Positions 1-7,979 of a stretch of 64,000 nucleotides of DNA are shown here, one piece after another. The first letter of the stretch is position 1, and the number at the start of each line of letters is the position of its first letter. A model generated the notes under the pieces. That model saw only the letters and a program-made list of their open reading frames with translations. It had not been told where the DNA came from and searched no databases. The stretch lies in NCBI RefSeq assembly GCF_046348265.1, contig NZ_JAXMEO010000010.1; one strand, written 5' to 3'. Made by a program: the position numbers and the translations under genes. The stretch is from Pelomonas sp937871895. Lineage in GTDB: Bacteria; Pseudomonadota; Gammaproteobacteria; Burkholderiales; Burkholderiaceae_C.

Positions 1-561
1 GCCCGTGGCGATGCTGCCCGACAGTGCCAGCGGCCCGCTGAACCACTCGCGGATCTCCTGGATCAAGGCGAAGGGGCTCTTCACGCCCGCGTGCCCTCCA
101 GCACCAGCAGCGACGGCGATCAGGCCGTCAGCGCCTTTGGCTATGGCCTTGTGGGCGAAGCTGTTGTTGATGATGTCGTGCAGCACGAGGCCACCCCAGC
201 CGTGCACGGCCTGGTTCAGTTCTTCGCGCGCGCCGAGGCTGGTGATGATGAGCGGCACCTTGTACTTGGCGCACACGGCCAGGTCGCGCTCCAGGCGGTC
301 ATTGCTCTTGTGGACGATCTGGTTGATGGCAAAGGGCGCGGCCGGTTGATCGGGGTGGGCGCGGTCGTGTGCGGTCAGGGTCTCGGTGATCTCGGCCAGC
401 CAGTCGTCGAGCTGCTCGGCCGGCCGCGCATTGAGCGCGGGCATGGAGCCCACGATGCCCGCCTTGCACTGCGCAATCACGAGCTGCGGGTTGGAGATGA
501 TGAAGAGCGGCGAGCCGATGACCGGCAGGCGCAGGCGGGAGAGAACGGCAGGCAGGCTCAT
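1..561 (-). CDS. Nitronate monooxygenase (2-nitropropane dioxygenase family), 3' end missing
   Basis: N-terminal 187 codons of a flavin-dependent nitronate monooxygenase; the gene runs off the left edge. The protein opens with MSLPAVLSRLRLPVIGSPLF, the usual start of this TIM-barrel FMN family, followed by the IISNPQLV strand and the VKSPFALIQEI segment; AAGAGGHAG is the phosphate-binding glycine-rich loop. The family oxidises alkyl nitronates to carbonyl compounds and nitrite. It starts 8 bases after the acyl-CoA dehydrogenase stop and is the last visible gene of an operon with etfBA, where relatives are often annotated as enoyl-reductase-like or nitronate oxidising enzymes. Family is clear; the true substrate is not. 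Confidence 0.85.
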   Translation of the reverse strand, partial: MSLPAVLSRLRLPVIGSPLFIISNPQLVIAQCKAGIVGSMPALNARPAEQLDDWLAEITETLTAHDRAHPDQPAAPFAINQIVHKSNDRLERDLAVCAKYKVPLIITSLGAREELNQAVHGWGGLVLHDIINNSFAHKAIAKGADGLIAVAAGAGGHAGVKSPFALIQEIREWFSGPLALSGSIATG

Positions 562-569
562 GGCGGCGT

Positions 570-2351
570 TCAGAAGGCGTCGAGCGGCAGGGCCACGGCA
601 CTCTCGGCACCGCCCACGATGGCGTCACGCAATGCCGCCGTGCGCGGCAGGATGTGTTCGGCGTAGAAGCGCGCGGTGGCCAGCTTCGCGTCCATGAAGG
701 CCGGGTCGCTATCGCGGTGGCTTTCAGCGGCCAGCAGCGCGCGGCCCAGCTGCCAGCCGGCCACCAGGTTGCCCGCCAACATCAGGTAGGGCACCGAGCC
801 CGCATACACCGCATTGGGGTTGGCCTTGCCTTGCGCGGTGAAGAAGTCCACCACCGCCAGATAGGCCTCGCGCGCCGCACGCAGGCGCTGGCCCACGGCC
901 TGGGCGGCGGCGCTGCCGGCGAGCAAGCTCGCTTCCGTCGCCGCGATCTGCTGCGCCAGCGCGCGCGCCATGCCGCCACCGTCGCGCAGGGTCTTGCGGC
1001 CGACCAGGTCATTGGCCTGGATGGCCGTCGTGCCCTCGTAGATGGTCAGGATCTTGGCGTCGCGGTAGTACTGGGCCGCGCCGGTCTCCTCGATGAAGCC
1101 CATGCCGCCGTGCACCTGCACGCCCAGCGAAGTCACCTCCAGGCTCATCTCGGTGCTGTAGCCCTTCACCAGTGGCACCATGAACTCGTAGAAGGCCTGG
1201 TTCTGCTGGCGCGCGTCGGGGTCGGCGTGGTGGTGGGCGGCGTCAAAGGCCGCCGCTGCCGTCGAGGCCATCGCACGGCAGCCCTCGGTCAGTGCGCGCA
1301 TGGTCATCAGCATGCGGCGCACATCGGGGTGGTGAATGATGGGCGCGCTGCCGGCCACCGAGCCATCCACGGGCCGGGACTGCACACGGTCTCGGGCATA
1401 GGCCACCGCCTTTTGGTAGGCCCGGTCGGCAATCGCGATGCCCTGCAGCCCGACGCCGTAGCGCGCCGCATTCATCATCACGAACATGTATTCGAGGCCG
1501 CGGTTCTCCTGGCCCACCAAGGTCCCGATGGCACCCCCATGGTCGCCGTACTGCAGCACGGCGGTCGGGCTGGCCTTGATGCCCATCTTGTGTTCGACCG
1601 ACACGCAGTGCACGTCATTGCGGGCGCCCAAGGAGCCATCCGCGTTCACCAGCACCTTGGGCACGATGAAGAGGCTGATGCCCTTCACGCCCTCGGGCGC
1701 GCCCACCACGCGCGCCAGCACGAAGTGGATGATGTTCTCGGCCAGGTCGTGCTCGCCATAGGTGATGAAGATCTTGGTACCGAAGAGCTTGTAGGTGCCG
1801 TCGCCCTGCGGCTCGGCGCGCGTGCGCACCAGGGCCAGGTCCGAGCCGGCCTGCGGCTCGGTGAGGTTCATCGTGCCGGTCCAGGAGCCATCGAGCAGCT
1901 TGGGGATGTAGAGCTGCTGCTGCTCGGGGCTGCCGGCCGTCATCAAGGCCTCGACGGCGCCATCGGTCAGCAGCGGGCACAGCGCAAAGCTCATGTTCGC
2001 CGCCTGCAGCATCTCGTTGCAGGCTGCGGCAATCACCTTGGGCGCGCCCTGCCCGCCGAACTCCGTCGGGTGCTGCAAGCCCTGCCAGCCGCCTTCGGCA
2101 TAGGCCTTGAATGCGGCTGGGAAGCCTGTGGTCGTGGTGACCTTGCCGTCTTTCAAGTACGAGGGCTGCTTGTCGCCCTCGTGGTTCAACGGCGCGATGA
2201 CGTCCTGCATCAGCTTCGCGCATTCCTCCAGCACGGCCTGCGCGGTCTCGTCGCCAAAGTCCTCAAAGCCCGGCAGCTGCGCCACGGCGTCGAGGCCCGC
2301 CACGTGGCGGAGGTTGAACATCATGTCCTTGACGGGGGCTTGGTAACTCAC
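570..2351 (-). CDS. Acyl-CoA dehydrogenase, long (about 600 aa) type
   Basis: 593-residue FAD-dependent acyl-CoA dehydrogenase that would introduce an alpha,beta double bond into an acyl-CoA and pass electrons to the electron-transfer flavoprotein encoded just upstream. It has the extra N-terminal segment (starting MSYQAPVKDMMFNL) and the extra C-terminal domain of the long subfamily that also contains 3-methylmercaptopropionyl-CoA dehydrogenase (DmdC). FAD/substrate-binding stretches (MNLTEPQAGSDL near residue 160) and the catalytic-base region (ILTIYEGTTAIQ near 435-445, with the Glu) are intact. The substrate cannot be told from sequence; fatty acyl-CoA is the default, and DmdC activity is a possibility I would not assign without dmdB/dmdD neighbours, which are absent. 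Confidence 0.9.
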   Translation of the reverse strand: MSYQAPVKDMMFNLRHVAGLDAVAQLPGFEDFGDETAQAVLEECAKLMQDVIAPLNHEGDKQPSYLKDGKVTTTTGFPAAFKAYAEGGWQGLQHPTEFGGQGAPKVIAAACNEMLQAANMSFALCPLLTDGAVEALMTAGSPEQQQLYIPKLLDGSWTGTMNLTEPQAGSDLALVRTRAEPQGDGTYKLFGTKIFITYGEHDLAENIIHFVLARVVGAPEGVKGISLFIVPKVLVNADGSLGARNDVHCVSVEHKMGIKASPTAVLQYGDHGGAIGTLVGQENRGLEYMFVMMNAARYGVGLQGIAIADRAYQKAVAYARDRVQSRPVDGSVAGSAPIIHHPDVRRMLMTMRALTEGCRAMASTAAAAFDAAHHHADPDARQQNQAFYEFMVPLVKGYSTEMSLEVTSLGVQVHGGMGFIEETGAAQYYRDAKILTIYEGTTAIQANDLVGRKTLRDGGGMARALAQQIAATEASLLAGSAAAQAVGQRLRAAREAYLAVVDFFTAQGKANPNAVYAGSVPYLMLAGNLVAGWQLGRALLAAESHRDSDPAFMDAKLATARFYAEHILPRTAALRDAIVGGAESAVALPLDAF

Positions 2352-2369
2352 TTGAAACTCCTGGCGGAC

Positions 2370-2406
2370 AAAAGAGAGGGCACCGCGAGGCGTCGGGGTG
2401 CCCTCT
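2370..2406 (-). terminator. Rho-independent terminator-like hairpin between etfA and the acyl-CoA dehydrogenase gene
   Basis: Ten-base-pair inverted repeat (AGAGGGCACC at 2375-2384, GGTGCCCTCT at 2397-2406, 12-nt loop), followed in the minus direction by TCTTTTG. It lies 21 bases after the etfA stop. It probably makes dehydrogenase expression lower than that of etfBA, or ends part of the transcripts. Confidence 0.6.
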
Positions 2407-2427
2407 GGGACCTGCGTGCTGGCGGGA

Positions 2428-3360
2428 TCAGAGCGCCTTGACGAGCTCCGGCACGGCGGTGAAGAGGTCGGCTTCGAGCCCGTAGTCGGCCACCGAGAAG
2501 ATCGGCGCCTCGGGGTCCTTGTTGATGGCCACGATGACCTTGGAGTCCTTCATGCCGGCCAGGTGCTGGATGGCGCCCGAGATGCCGCAGGCCACGTAGA
2601 GCTGGGGCGCGACGATCTTGCCGGTCTGGCCCACCTGCCAGTCGTTGGGCGCGTAGCCCGCGTCCACGGCCGCACGGCTGGCGCCAAGGGCGGCGCCGAG
2701 CTTGTCGGCCAGCGGGGTCAGCACTTCATTGAACTTCTCGCTGGAGCCCAGCGCGCGGCCACCAGAGACGATGATCTTGGCCGCCGTCAGCTCAGGCCGG
2801 TCCGACTTGGTGACCTCGCGGCCGACGAAGCGGCTGCTGCCGCTGTCAGCCACTGCCGCCACGCTTTCCACCGCCGCGTTGCCGCCGGTGGCCGCTGCCG
2901 GATCGAAGCCTGTGGTGCGCACGGTCAGCACCTTGGTGGCGTCGAGGCTTTGCACGGTAGCGATGGCATTGCCCGCGTAGATCGGGCGCTCGAAGGTGTC
3001 GGCGCTGACGACCTTGGTCACATCGCTCAGCTGCGCGACGTCGAGCAGTGCCGCCACGCGCGGCGCGACGTTCTTGCCCGAGGCCGTGGCCGGGAAGGCG
3101 ATGTGGCTGTAGCTGCCAGCCAGGGCCACCACTTGGGCGGCCACGGCTTCGGCCAAGCCATCGGCGAGGCCGGCGGCGTCGGCGTGCAGCACCTTGGTCA
3201 CGCCGGCAATCTGCGCAGCAGCAGCAGCGGCGGCCGCGGCGTTGTGGCCGGCCACCAGCACATGCACCTCGCCACCGCAAGCGGCGGCAGCAGTGACGGT
3301 GTTGAGCGTGGCCGCCTTGATGGAGGCGTTGTCGTGTTCGGCAATGACGAGTGCGGTCAT
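2428..3360 (-). CDS. etfA: Electron transfer flavoprotein subunit alpha
   Basis: 310-residue FAD-binding large subunit of the heterodimeric electron transfer flavoprotein, which collects electrons from acyl-CoA dehydrogenases and delivers them to ETF:ubiquinone oxidoreductase. The N-terminal half is the variable Rossmann-like domain. The C-terminal FAD domain (from about residue 190) shows the family signature: SGGRALGSSEKF, then GYAPNDWQVGQTGK, LYVACGISGAIQH and VAINKDPEAPIF. It follows etfB by 26 bases and precedes the acyl-CoA dehydrogenase, its likely electron donor. The length is normal. Confidence 0.97.
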   Translation of the reverse strand: MTALVIAEHDNASIKAATLNTVTAAAACGGEVHVLVAGHNAAAAAAAAAQIAGVTKVLHADAAGLADGLAEAVAAQVVALAGSYSHIAFPATASGKNVAPRVAALLDVAQLSDVTKVVSADTFERPIYAGNAIATVQSLDATKVLTVRTTGFDPAAATGGNAAVESVAAVADSGSSRFVGREVTKSDRPELTAAKIIVSGGRALGSSEKFNEVLTPLADKLGAALGASRAAVDAGYAPNDWQVGQTGKIVAPQLYVACGISGAIQHLAGMKDSKVIVAINKDPEAPIFSVADYGLEADLFTAVPELVKAL

Positions 3361-3386
3361 GTCTTGTTCTCCTTGTGAGCCAGCGC

Positions 3387-4136
3387 TCAGATCACCTTGG
3401 CTTCGTTCTTGAGCTTGGCCACCAGGGCGGCCACGTCAGCCACCTTGACGCCCGCGCCGCGCTTGGGCGGCTCGCTGACCTTGACGGTCTTGATGCGCGG
3501 CGTCACGTCCACGCCCAGGTCGGCCGGCTTCAGCACGTCGAGCGGCTTCTTCTTGGCCTTCATGATGTTGGGCAAGGTCACGTAGCGCGGCTCGTTGAGT
3601 CGCAGGTCCGTCGTGATCACGGCCGGCAGGCTCAAGGACACCGTCTCCAGGCCCCCGTCCACCTCACGCGTCACGGCCACGCGGCCATCCGCCACTTCCA
3701 GCTTGGAGGCAAAGGTGCCTTGCGGCAGACCGCTCAAAGCCGCCAGCATCTGGCCGGTCTGGTTGCAGTCGTCGTCAATGGCCTGCTTGCCGAGGATGAC
3801 GAGCTGAGGCTGCTCCTTGTCCACCAAGGCCTTCAGCAGCTTGGCCACGGCCAGCGGCTGCAGCTCCGCATCGGTCTCGACCAGGATGGCCCGATCAGCA
3901 CCAATGGCCATCGCGGTGCGCAGCGTCTCCTGGCACTGGGTCACACCGCAGGACACGGCAATGATCTCGGTGACCACGCCCTTTTCCTTCAGCCGCACGG
4001 CCTCTTCGACGGCGATCTCGTCAAAGGGGTTCATCGACATCTTGACGTTGGCGATGTCCACGCCGGTGCCATCGGCCTTGACCCGCACCTTGACGTTGTA
4101 GTCCACGACCCGCTTCACAGGAACCAAGACCTTCAT
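3387..4136 (-). CDS. etfB: Electron transfer flavoprotein subunit beta
   Basis: 249-residue AMP-binding small subunit of electron transfer flavoprotein, partner of EtfA. It begins MKVLVPVKRVVDYN; the conserved NPFDEIAVEEA and the CQETLRTAMAIGADRAILV stretch are present, as is the C-terminal LPNIMKAKKKPL signature that contacts the acyl-CoA dehydrogenase. It is the first gene of the etfB-etfA-acyl-CoA dehydrogenase-nitronate monooxygenase run. The 165-base gap to divergent murI should hold the promoters of both. Confidence 0.97.
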   Translation of the reverse strand: MKVLVPVKRVVDYNVKVRVKADGTGVDIANVKMSMNPFDEIAVEEAVRLKEKGVVTEIIAVSCGVTQCQETLRTAMAIGADRAILVETDAELQPLAVAKLLKALVDKEQPQLVILGKQAIDDDCNQTGQMLAALSGLPQGTFASKLEVADGRVAVTREVDGGLETVSLSLPAVITTDLRLNEPRYVTLPNIMKAKKKPLDVLKPADLGVDVTPRIKTVKVSEPPKRGAGVKVADVAALVAKLKNEAKVI

Positions 4137-4301
4137 CGATTACTCCAGCTCGAATCACTCAGGGGAAACGCGGCATTTTGGCGATCAGCTCGACCAAAAA
4201 AGCACGATCGTTCGATTCTAGCCAAAGGCCTTCGGCGTCAAGGGCGTCATCCCGTGGAGCAGCCTCTCCAATGTGCGCAATTCCCCTAGACTCGCCGCCG
4301 C

Positions 4302-5135
4302 ATGCTCGAACTAGAACTTCTGCCCGACCTCCCCGCGGCCACCGAGATCGGCGTGTTCGACTCGGGCGTGGGTGGCTTGAGCGTGCTGCGGGAGCTGCAC
4401 GCGCTGCTACCGGACGTGGGCCTGCACTACGTGGCGGATGCGGCCTATGCGCCTTATGGCCAGCGCAGCCCCGACGAGATTCGCCAGCGCAGTGAGCAAA
4501 TCGCTGCCCACCTGATCGAGGCCGGTGCAAAGCTGATCGTGGTGGCGTGCAACACGGCCACGGCGCATGCGATTGAGGCGCTGCGCGCGCGTTGGCCACG
4601 CGTGCCTTTCGTGGGCACCGAGCCGGGCATCAAGCCCGCCGTCAGTGCCACGCGCAATGGCCGCATTGGCGTGCTGGCCACCGCCGCCACGGCTGCGAGC
4701 AGCCGCTACCAGGCGCTGGTGGCGCGGCATGGCCAAGGGGCCGAGGTGTTCACGCAGGCCTGCCCGGGCGTGGTGGACCTGATCGAGGCCGGCCAATTGG
4801 ATGCCCCCGAGCTGCGCGCCCTGGTGGCGCGCTACACCGCACCGCTGCGTGAGGCGCAGGTGGACACCGTCCTGCTGGGCTGCACGCATTACCCCTTCAT
4901 CGAGGCGCTGTGGCACGAGGCGCTGGGGCCGGAGATCCAGCTGCTGCGCATCGAGACCGCCGTGGCGCGGCGCGCGGCCGGGTTGTGGCGGCACGAGCAC
5001 CCGCAGGACCACACGCACACCTTGCCGCAGGCGCCGCTGCTGGTCGAGACCAGCGGCAATGCCGAGGCGCTCGGCCAGTGGATGGCCCGCGTGTTGGGCT
5101 GGGGCCAGGTCGAAGTGCGCCACTGGGCGCCCTGA
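4302..5135 (+). CDS. murI: Glutamate racemase
   Basis: 277-residue cofactor-independent racemase converting L-glutamate to D-glutamate for peptidoglycan. The two catalytic cysteines sit in the expected motifs, VVACNTATA (about residue 74) and LLGCTHYPF (about 190). The N-terminal GVFDSGVGGLSVL and the YVADAAYAPYG loop are standard. The ATG at 4302 gives a short N-terminal extension before the conserved IGVFDSG strand. The gene stands alone, divergent from etfB, and converges on the TonB receptor gene across a shared hairpin. Confidence 0.96.
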   Translation: MLELELLPDLPAATEIGVFDSGVGGLSVLRELHALLPDVGLHYVADAAYAPYGQRSPDEIRQRSEQIAAHLIEAGAKLIVVACNTATAHAIEALRARWPRVPFVGTEPGIKPAVSATRNGRIGVLATAATAASSRYQALVARHGQGAEVFTQACPGVVDLIEAGQLDAPELRALVARYTAPLREAQVDTVLLGCTHYPFIEALWHEALGPEIQLLRIETAVARRAAGLWRHEHPQDHTHTLPQAPLLVETSGNAEALGQWMARVLGWGQVEVRHWAP

Positions 5136-5140
5136 CACAA

Positions 5141-5177
5141 AAGGAAAAGCCCGCCGGGCCTTGCGGCGCGGCGGGCT
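5141..5177 (-). terminator. Intrinsic terminator downstream of the TonB-dependent receptor gene
   Basis: Stem AGCCCGCCG (5148-5156) with CGGCGGGCT (5169-5177). Read on the minus strand the hairpin is followed by TTTCCTTTTG, so it best serves as the end of the long minus-strand operon. In the plus direction it may also slow readthrough from murI, but there is no T-run on that side. Confidence 0.7.
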
Positions 5178-5197
5178 GATTCACTGAGGCGCCTGGT

Positions 5198-7897
5198 TTA
5201 GAAGCGCTTGTCCAGCGAGATCGACACCACGCGGCCCACCGGGCTGGTCAGCGTCGGGTCAAAGCCACCGCCGCCGTTGGGGCTTTGCTGGACGTTGACG
5301 AACGGCGGCTTCTTGTCGAACAGGTTGATGGCGCCGATGGCGACCGTCGCGTCCTTCAGCAAGCCCATCGGGCCTTCGGTCTCGAAGGCATAGGCGACGC
5401 GCAGGTCGGTGGTGATGATGGACGCCACGTTCTGCACCGGGTTGGCCAGGTTGTTCTTGTAGCCGTTGACGTAGGACAGCGTCAGGTTGGTCTGGAAGGC
5501 ACCATAGGCCCAGTTGGCCATGAAGCGCGACTTGAACTTCATCGGGTTGTAGATGGTGTTCAGCTGGTCGGTCAGCGCGCCGGCCGGCGTCTGCGCGACG
5601 TGGTGCTTGGTGAACACCGTGCCATTCACGCCGACGAGGAAGTCACCCAGCTTGGTGTCCACGAAGCGCGTCGAGGCCTCGAAGTCAAAGCCCTGGGTCT
5701 TGGACCGGCCCAGGTTGAACTGGCGGCCGTCGACGAACAGCGTCCAGGTGGCGGGCGGCACACCAGCCACCGGGTAGGTGGCCAGCAGCTGCGCCACCAG
5801 CTCGGGTGAAGGGTTGCGCTGGATGATGGACGTGCCGGCGAAGGACGACTCGCGGTTCAGGATGGTCAGGTCCGACAGCGCGCCGACGATCTGGTTGTCG
5901 TAGTTGATGTCGAACCAGGTGGCGCTGAGCTTGGTGCCGGTGCCGATGGCGGGCTTCCAGTCAAAGCCCAGGGTCTTGGTCTTGGCGGACTCGGGCTTCA
6001 GGTCGTAGTTGGCGGCCGACAGCGCCACGCCGACGCGCAGCGCGCCGTTGATGGTCGGGTCGGAGTAGTTCTGCACGAACAGGCCGCCCCGGCCGCCATT
6101 GGTGAAGCCGCGGATCTGCGTCAGCACCGGCGCGCGGAAGGACTCGCCGTAGCTGCCGCGAATGCCGAGCGACTCCACCGGCTGCCAGGTCACGCCGACC
6201 TTGGGGTTGCTGGTGCTGCCGACGTCGCTGTAGTGGTCCTTGCGGGCCGCGAGGCTGAGTGACAGCGTGCGGATGCCGGGCATGGCATTGCCGGCACCGA
6301 CGATGGGCACCACCAGCTCGCCATAGGCCGACTTGACGCGACGCTTGAGCGTGACCTCGCCCGTGGTGGGGTTGGCCAGGGTGCCGGTGGTCTGGCCACC
6401 GACGGTGGTGATGTCCTGCCCTTCCAGGCCCAAGGCCATGCGGACCTTGCCGCCAGGCAGGGTCAACAGGGCACCGTCGGCCTTGAAGGCGAGGTTGTCA
6501 AAGGTGACGTGACCGGGCGCGTAGGAGATGCCGTTGAAGACGTTCTTGATCGTCGTCGGGTTGTTGGGGCCGCCAAAGACATTGAGTGCGGTGGCCGGGT
6601 TCTTGTCGGCCAGTGCGGCGGTGAGCGCGGGGTTGACCACACCGCCATAGCTCGTGGAGATGTCGCGGTTCTCACCGCGCGTCACGAGGCCGGAGCCGCG
6701 CCAGTCACCCCACAGCGGCACTTCGAGGCCGACCGTGGCTTCCAGGGTCTTGGACTTGCCGGTCGCGGTGTTCAGCGGCACATCGTTGATGAAGGAGAAG
6801 GTGACCGTCTCCGACGTGCCGGCCGGCGCGGTGGGCGGACGCACGTAGAAGGGGTTGGTGCTCGGCACCGTCAGGTTGGCCGTGAAGGCCGAGGGCCGGA
6901 TGGCGTACTCGCGCTTGGAGGCGATCACGTCGGCGAAGAGGCGGTAGTCGCCAAACTTTTGCTCGGCGGTCATCGCAAAGCTGTCGCGGTGTTGCGAAGG
7001 CAGCAGGTCCCCGACCTTGAAGTTGTCGCACTTGTTGGCAGGGCCGGCCACCAGGCTGGCGGCGTTGGCCGCCGTGATGCCACCGGCCGGGATCGGGTAG
7101 GTGACGCCCGAGATGACGATATTGCCGGGCGAGCACTGGGTGGAGCGGAAGTCGCCACCGCCCTGGGACGTCAGGTCGCCTTTGAAGAAGTCGCGGTCCA
7201 GCCCGTTGAGCGCGCTGCGGTGGGTCTTTTCGTAGGTGAAGGTGGCATTGCCGCCGGCCCAGCGCAAGCCCGCGAGGCCGCCGAGCTGGCGCTCGTGGTA
7301 GCCGTCACCCACGCCAAAGCGCGCATAGGCCTGCACGCCCTTCTCGTTGCGCCGCATGATCAGGTTGGCCACGCCGGCGATGGCGTCCGAGCCATAGAGC
7401 GCCGAGGCGCCGTCGGCCACGATTTCGACGCGGTCCAGCGCCAGGGTCGGGAGGATGGAGGGGTCCACCGCCGAGCCCGTGGTGCCCTGCCCCACCACAC
7501 GGTGGCCATTGACCAGCACCAAGGTTGCGTAGGGGCCGATGCCGCGCAGGTTGATGGACGCGCCGTAGGTGATGTTGGTCGAGCCGCCCGGCTGGCCGCG
7601 CGAGTTCTCGGACACGCCGAGGTTGAACACCTGGGGCAGCTGTTGCACCAGCTGCGCGGTGCTGGTGGCGCCCGAGGCCTCGATGGTCTCGCGCGTCAGC
7701 GAGTTGACGACGGCGCCCACCGGCGCGAGGCCGCGGATGCGGCTGCCGGTGATCACCACGGTTTCCAGCTTCTGCTCGCCTTCTTCGGCCTTGGGCTCAG
7801 TGGCGGTGGTTTGGGCAGCCACGGTCGTGTGGGCCAACAGCAGGAGGGCGGCAGCACTCACCGGGGTGAGCGCGCTGCGGAGTGCGAGTGTCTTCAT
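5198..7897 (-). CDS. TonB-dependent outer-membrane receptor
   Basis: About 899-residue TonB-dependent receptor. I start at the ATG at 7897 (MKTLALRSAL), because GGAG lies 9 bases upstream; an in-frame ATG five codons earlier overlaps that site. A signal peptide ends near AHTTVAAQ; a TonB-box-like ETVVITGSRI follows, then the plug domain (SINLRGIGPYATLVLVNGHRV, VEIVADGASALYGSDAIAGVANL) and a long beta-barrel ending in Phe (SLDKRF). It takes up a substrate across the outer membrane using TonB energy. It lies 82 bases after the secreted hydrolase gene and is last in the MarR-linked cluster, so its ligand is probably the substrate of that pathway or its polymeric/conjugated precursor (inference). 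Confidence 0.93.
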   Translation of the reverse strand: MKTLALRSALTPVSAAALLLLAHTTVAAQTTATEPKAEEGEQKLETVVITGSRIRGLAPVGAVVNSLTRETIEASGATSTAQLVQQLPQVFNLGVSENSRGQPGGSTNITYGASINLRGIGPYATLVLVNGHRVVGQGTTGSAVDPSILPTLALDRVEIVADGASALYGSDAIAGVANLIMRRNEKGVQAYARFGVGDGYHERQLGGLAGLRWAGGNATFTYEKTHRSALNGLDRDFFKGDLTSQGGGDFRSTQCSPGNIVISGVTYPIPAGGITAANAASLVAGPANKCDNFKVGDLLPSQHRDSFAMTAEQKFGDYRLFADVIASKREYAIRPSAFTANLTVPSTNPFYVRPPTAPAGTSETVTFSFINDVPLNTATGKSKTLEATVGLEVPLWGDWRGSGLVTRGENRDISTSYGGVVNPALTAALADKNPATALNVFGGPNNPTTIKNVFNGISYAPGHVTFDNLAFKADGALLTLPGGKVRMALGLEGQDITTVGGQTTGTLANPTTGEVTLKRRVKSAYGELVVPIVGAGNAMPGIRTLSLSLAARKDHYSDVGSTSNPKVGVTWQPVESLGIRGSYGESFRAPVLTQIRGFTNGGRGGLFVQNYSDPTINGALRVGVALSAANYDLKPESAKTKTLGFDWKPAIGTGTKLSATWFDINYDNQIVGALSDLTILNRESSFAGTSIIQRNPSPELVAQLLATYPVAGVPPATWTLFVDGRQFNLGRSKTQGFDFEASTRFVDTKLGDFLVGVNGTVFTKHHVAQTPAGALTDQLNTIYNPMKFKSRFMANWAYGAFQTNLTLSYVNGYKNNLANPVQNVASIITTDLRVAYAFETEGPMGLLKDATVAIGAINLFDKKPPFVNVQQSPNGGGGFDPTLTSPVGRVVSISLDKRF

Positions 7898-7979
7898 GGG
7901 GTCTGTCTCCAAAGTTTTGGGATGCAGGCGGCCCTCCGCCGTGCTTTCTCACAGCGGACCACCCAGGGTTGTCAGTGCT

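Noticed and set aside
570..2351. Assignment of the acyl-CoA dehydrogenase as DmdC of DMSP breakdown
   Set aside because: Only subfamily resemblance; no dmdA, dmdB or dmdD neighbours.
654..2441. 595-codon open frame on the plus strand opposite the acyl-CoA dehydrogenase gene
   Set aside because: His/Gly/Ala-rich shadow text with no family pattern; the minus frame is a clear enzyme. Long antisense frames are expected at this GC content.
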